Assembly: GCF_029761915.1 (NCBI RefSeq)
Contig: NZ_CP121695.1
Location: 6,105,501-6,169,500, forward strand
DNA: 64,000 nucleotides
DNA from: Bradyrhizobium sp. CB1650
GTDB taxonomy: Bacteria; Pseudomonadota; Alphaproteobacteria; Rhizobiales; Xanthobacteraceae
Reading direction: 5' to 3'
Below are positions 62,405-64,000 of the stretch, piece after piece (position 1 is the first letter of the stretch; every line of letters starts with the position of its first letter). The notes beneath the pieces were generated by a model. That model was not told where the DNA came from. It ran no database searches and saw only the letters and a list, made by a program, of their open reading frames with translations. A program made the position numbers and the translations under genes.

Positions 62405-64000
62405 ATGAGCGCATTTCGCCTTTTGGTTTTATTCATTTGTTTTAGTTTTTTCGGCCATGGCCCGGCGATCGCCGGAAAGCGCGTTGCCTTGGTCATCGGC
62501 AATTCTGCCTATCAGAAAGCTCCTCGTCTTCCTAACCCGACGAATGATGCGGCAGCGCTTGCCGCCATGTTCAAAGCGGCAAACTTCGACTCGGTCGAGT
62601 CCAAGTTTGATCTTCCTGCGGCAAGCCTTCGCAAGACGCTGCGCGATTTTGCAGACAGAACGCGCGATGCGGATGTTGCCGTCGTTTATTTTGCGGGCCA
62701 CGGCATCGAGATGGACGGCGCCAACTATCTGGTGCCGGTCGACGCCGCCCTTGAAACAGATAGCGACGTGCTGGACGAAACCGTCCCGCTCGATCGCGTG
62801 CTGTTTGCGGTAGAGCCGGCCAAACAGCTCCGGCTTGTCATCCTCGATGCCTGTCGGGTCAATCCCTTTGTCGATCGAATGAGGCGCACGGTTGCCTCGC
62901 GCGCCCCCTGGCGCGGACTTGCCAGGGTTGAGCCAACGACCGCGAACACACTCATCGCATTCGCAGCGAAGGCGGGGTCGACGGCATCAGATGGAAACTC
63001 CCAGAATAGCCCGTTCGTCAGAGCACTCATCGAGTATTTGCCCCGGCCTGGCCTGGATATCCGCCGTGCGCTGGGCTTCGTCCGTGATGATGTGTTGAAG
63101 AGCACTGCCAACAAGCAGGAGCCTTATGTCTACGGTTCGCTCGGCGGCGACGATGTTCCGTTGGTCCCCGCGATTGCTCCTACGGCTCCTCAGGCGGATC
63201 CGCAGGCAGCGGTTCGACGCGATTATGAGTTCGCGCTCCAGCTTGCTACGCGTGACGGATGGGAGGCCTTCCTTTCGCAGTATCCCGACGGCTTCTACGC
63301 CAACCTTGCCAGGGGGCAGTTGAACAAGATCGCTGCCGAAGATGCGCGTGCGGTGGCAGCGGAGAAGGCGCGCCTTGCCGAGCGGGAAAGGGCGCGCCTC
63401 GCCGAGCAAGGGGCGATGGAGGCCGAACTGACCAAGGCTATTGCCGCGGCCAAGGCGGCGGAGGAAGCTCGTATCGCGGCGGAAGAAACCACGCGTGTCG
63501 CGCAGGAGAAGGCTGCGGCCGCAGAAACGACGCGGGTTGTCGAACAGGAGAAGGCGAAGAGGATCGAAAAAGCGGGGATGCCCGCTCCGGAGCAGACGGT
63601 GGATAAGGGAGAGCAGCTTGCCGGCTTGTCGCCGTCTTCCGAGAACACCCAGCTCAAGTTGAGAGTTGCGCTCCAGGACGAACTTCGTCGTGTCGGCTGC
63701 AACACCGGTGCGGTAGACGGCGACTGGAACATCGCCTCTCAACTCGCGCTCGAACTCTTCAACAAGTACGCCGGCACTCGGTTTGATGCGACGATCGCGA
63801 GCACCGACGCGCTTAACGTCGTCAAGAGCAAAGCTGGCCGGATTTGCCCTCTCATCTGCGAATCTGGCTATCGCGCCGAAGGCGCCGGCTGCGTCAAGAA
63901 TAGCTGCCGCGAGGGCTATGATCTCAATGATGACGGTTCGTGCAAAAAGGTCCGGGTAAGCCCCTCGGGTGAGGACAAGGAAAAAGTCCGCGAGCGGTCT
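62405..64000 (+). CDS. Caspase-like peptidase C14 family protein, cut by the window end
   Basis: An open frame of 532 codons that continues past 64000. A signal peptide (AFRLLVLFICFSFFGHGPAIA) is followed by a p20-type caspase domain: RVALVIGNSAYQKAPRLPNP, then the catalytic His99 (VVYFAGHGIEMDGANYLVPVD) and Cys150 (RLVILDACRVNPF). A long Ala/Glu/Arg-rich coiled coil spans about 305-395. A peptidoglycan-binding-like segment follows (LKLRVALQDELRRVGC; TGAVDGDW), then a Cys-rich piece (CPLICESGYRAEGAGC; KNSCREGYDL). The layout matches exported bacterial caspase homologues of unknown function. Its place in an accessory-looking region suggests mobile DNA. Confidence 0.9.
   Translation, partial: MSAFRLLVLFICFSFFGHGPAIAGKRVALVIGNSAYQKAPRLPNPTNDAAALAAMFKAANFDSVESKFDLPAASLRKTLRDFADRTRDADVAVVYFAGHGIEMDGANYLVPVDAALETDSDVLDETVPLDRVLFAVEPAKQLRLVILDACRVNPFVDRMRRTVASRAPWRGLARVEPTTANTLIAFAAKAGSTASDGNSQNSPFVRALIEYLPRPGLDIRRALGFVRDDVLKSTANKQEPYVYGSLGGDDVPLVPAIAPTAPQADPQAAVRRDYEFALQLATRDGWEAFLSQYPDGFYANLARGQLNKIAAEDARAVAAEKARLAERERARLAEQGAMEAELTKAIAAAKAAEEARIAAEETTRVAQEKAAAAETTRVVEQEKAKRIEKAGMPAPEQTVDKGEQLAGLSPSSENTQLKLRVALQDELRRVGCNTGAVDGDWNIASQLALELFNKYAGTRFDATIASTDALNVVKSKAGRICPLICESGYRAEGAGCVKNSCREGYDLNDDGSCKKVRVSPSGEDKEKVRERS

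Overview
The window looks like a chromosomal segment of an alphaproteobacterium of the Bradyrhizobium / Rhodopseudomonas group (Nitrobacteraceae). I base this on the high G+C content, a complete hopanoid locus that includes the aminotransferase hpnO and the C-2 methylase hpnP, an ecfF-osrA sigma/anti-sigma pair whose two sensory cysteines sit exactly where they were described in Bradyrhizobium OsrA (C129 and C179), an imuA-imuB-dnaE2 mutagenesis cassette with an alphaproteobacterial SOS box, and several families of palindromic intergenic repeats that I recall from this group. I see no rRNA, tRNA, CRISPR array or intact insertion sequence.

Layout. 0-4 kb: a collapsed diguanylate cyclase pseudogene, a DUF2336 protein, the ecfF-osrA stress module and a secreted/membrane-anchored hypothetical. 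4-16 kb: enoyl-CoA hydratase, acetyl-CoA hydrolase/transferase, a TolC-type outer membrane channel, a Tat-exported amidohydrolase, a CzcA/CzcB-type heavy-metal RND pump and a class III CoA-transferase. 16-24 kb: DNA damage tolerance; imuA-imuB-dnaE2 runs leftward and a DUF4130-UdgX uracil-DNA glycosylase-like gene runs rightward from a shared SOS-box region. dnaE2 carries a 129-bp palindromic repeat inserted in frame. 24-29 kb: phosphate permease, M20 amidohydrolase, GMC oxidoreductase. 29-33 kb: a MacA/MacB-like tripartite exporter plus a small secreted protein, with a different codon flavour. 33-36 kb: an operon of metallophosphoesterase, cupredoxin, ECF sigma factor and zinc-finger anti-sigma factor. 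36-37 kb: a higBA toxin-antitoxin locus whose toxin gene is frameshifted.

36.8-50 kb is the hopanoid region. HpnC, HpnD and HpnE make squalene from farnesyl diphosphate; Shc cyclises it; HpnH adds adenosine; HpnG removes adenine; HpnO makes the amino-terminated bacteriohopane; HpnN exports hopanoids towards the outer membrane. IspH, beside HpnH, supplies isoprenoid precursors. A second MMPL-type RND protein follows at 51.5-53.8 kb. The 2-methylase hpnP lies inside an ethanolamine ammonia-lyase operon (eutB-hpnP-eutC) at 54-58 kb.

58-64 kb: a chemoreceptor, then a gene-poor stretch with repeat debris, a short-chain dehydrogenase, a hypothetical gene and a caspase-like (peptidase C14) protein cut by the window end. 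The last 4 kb look accessory. The observations most worth following are the in-frame repeat in DnaE2, the divergent SOS-linked udgX/imuABC pair, the eutB-hpnP-eutC arrangement and the broken higB with intact operators and antitoxin.
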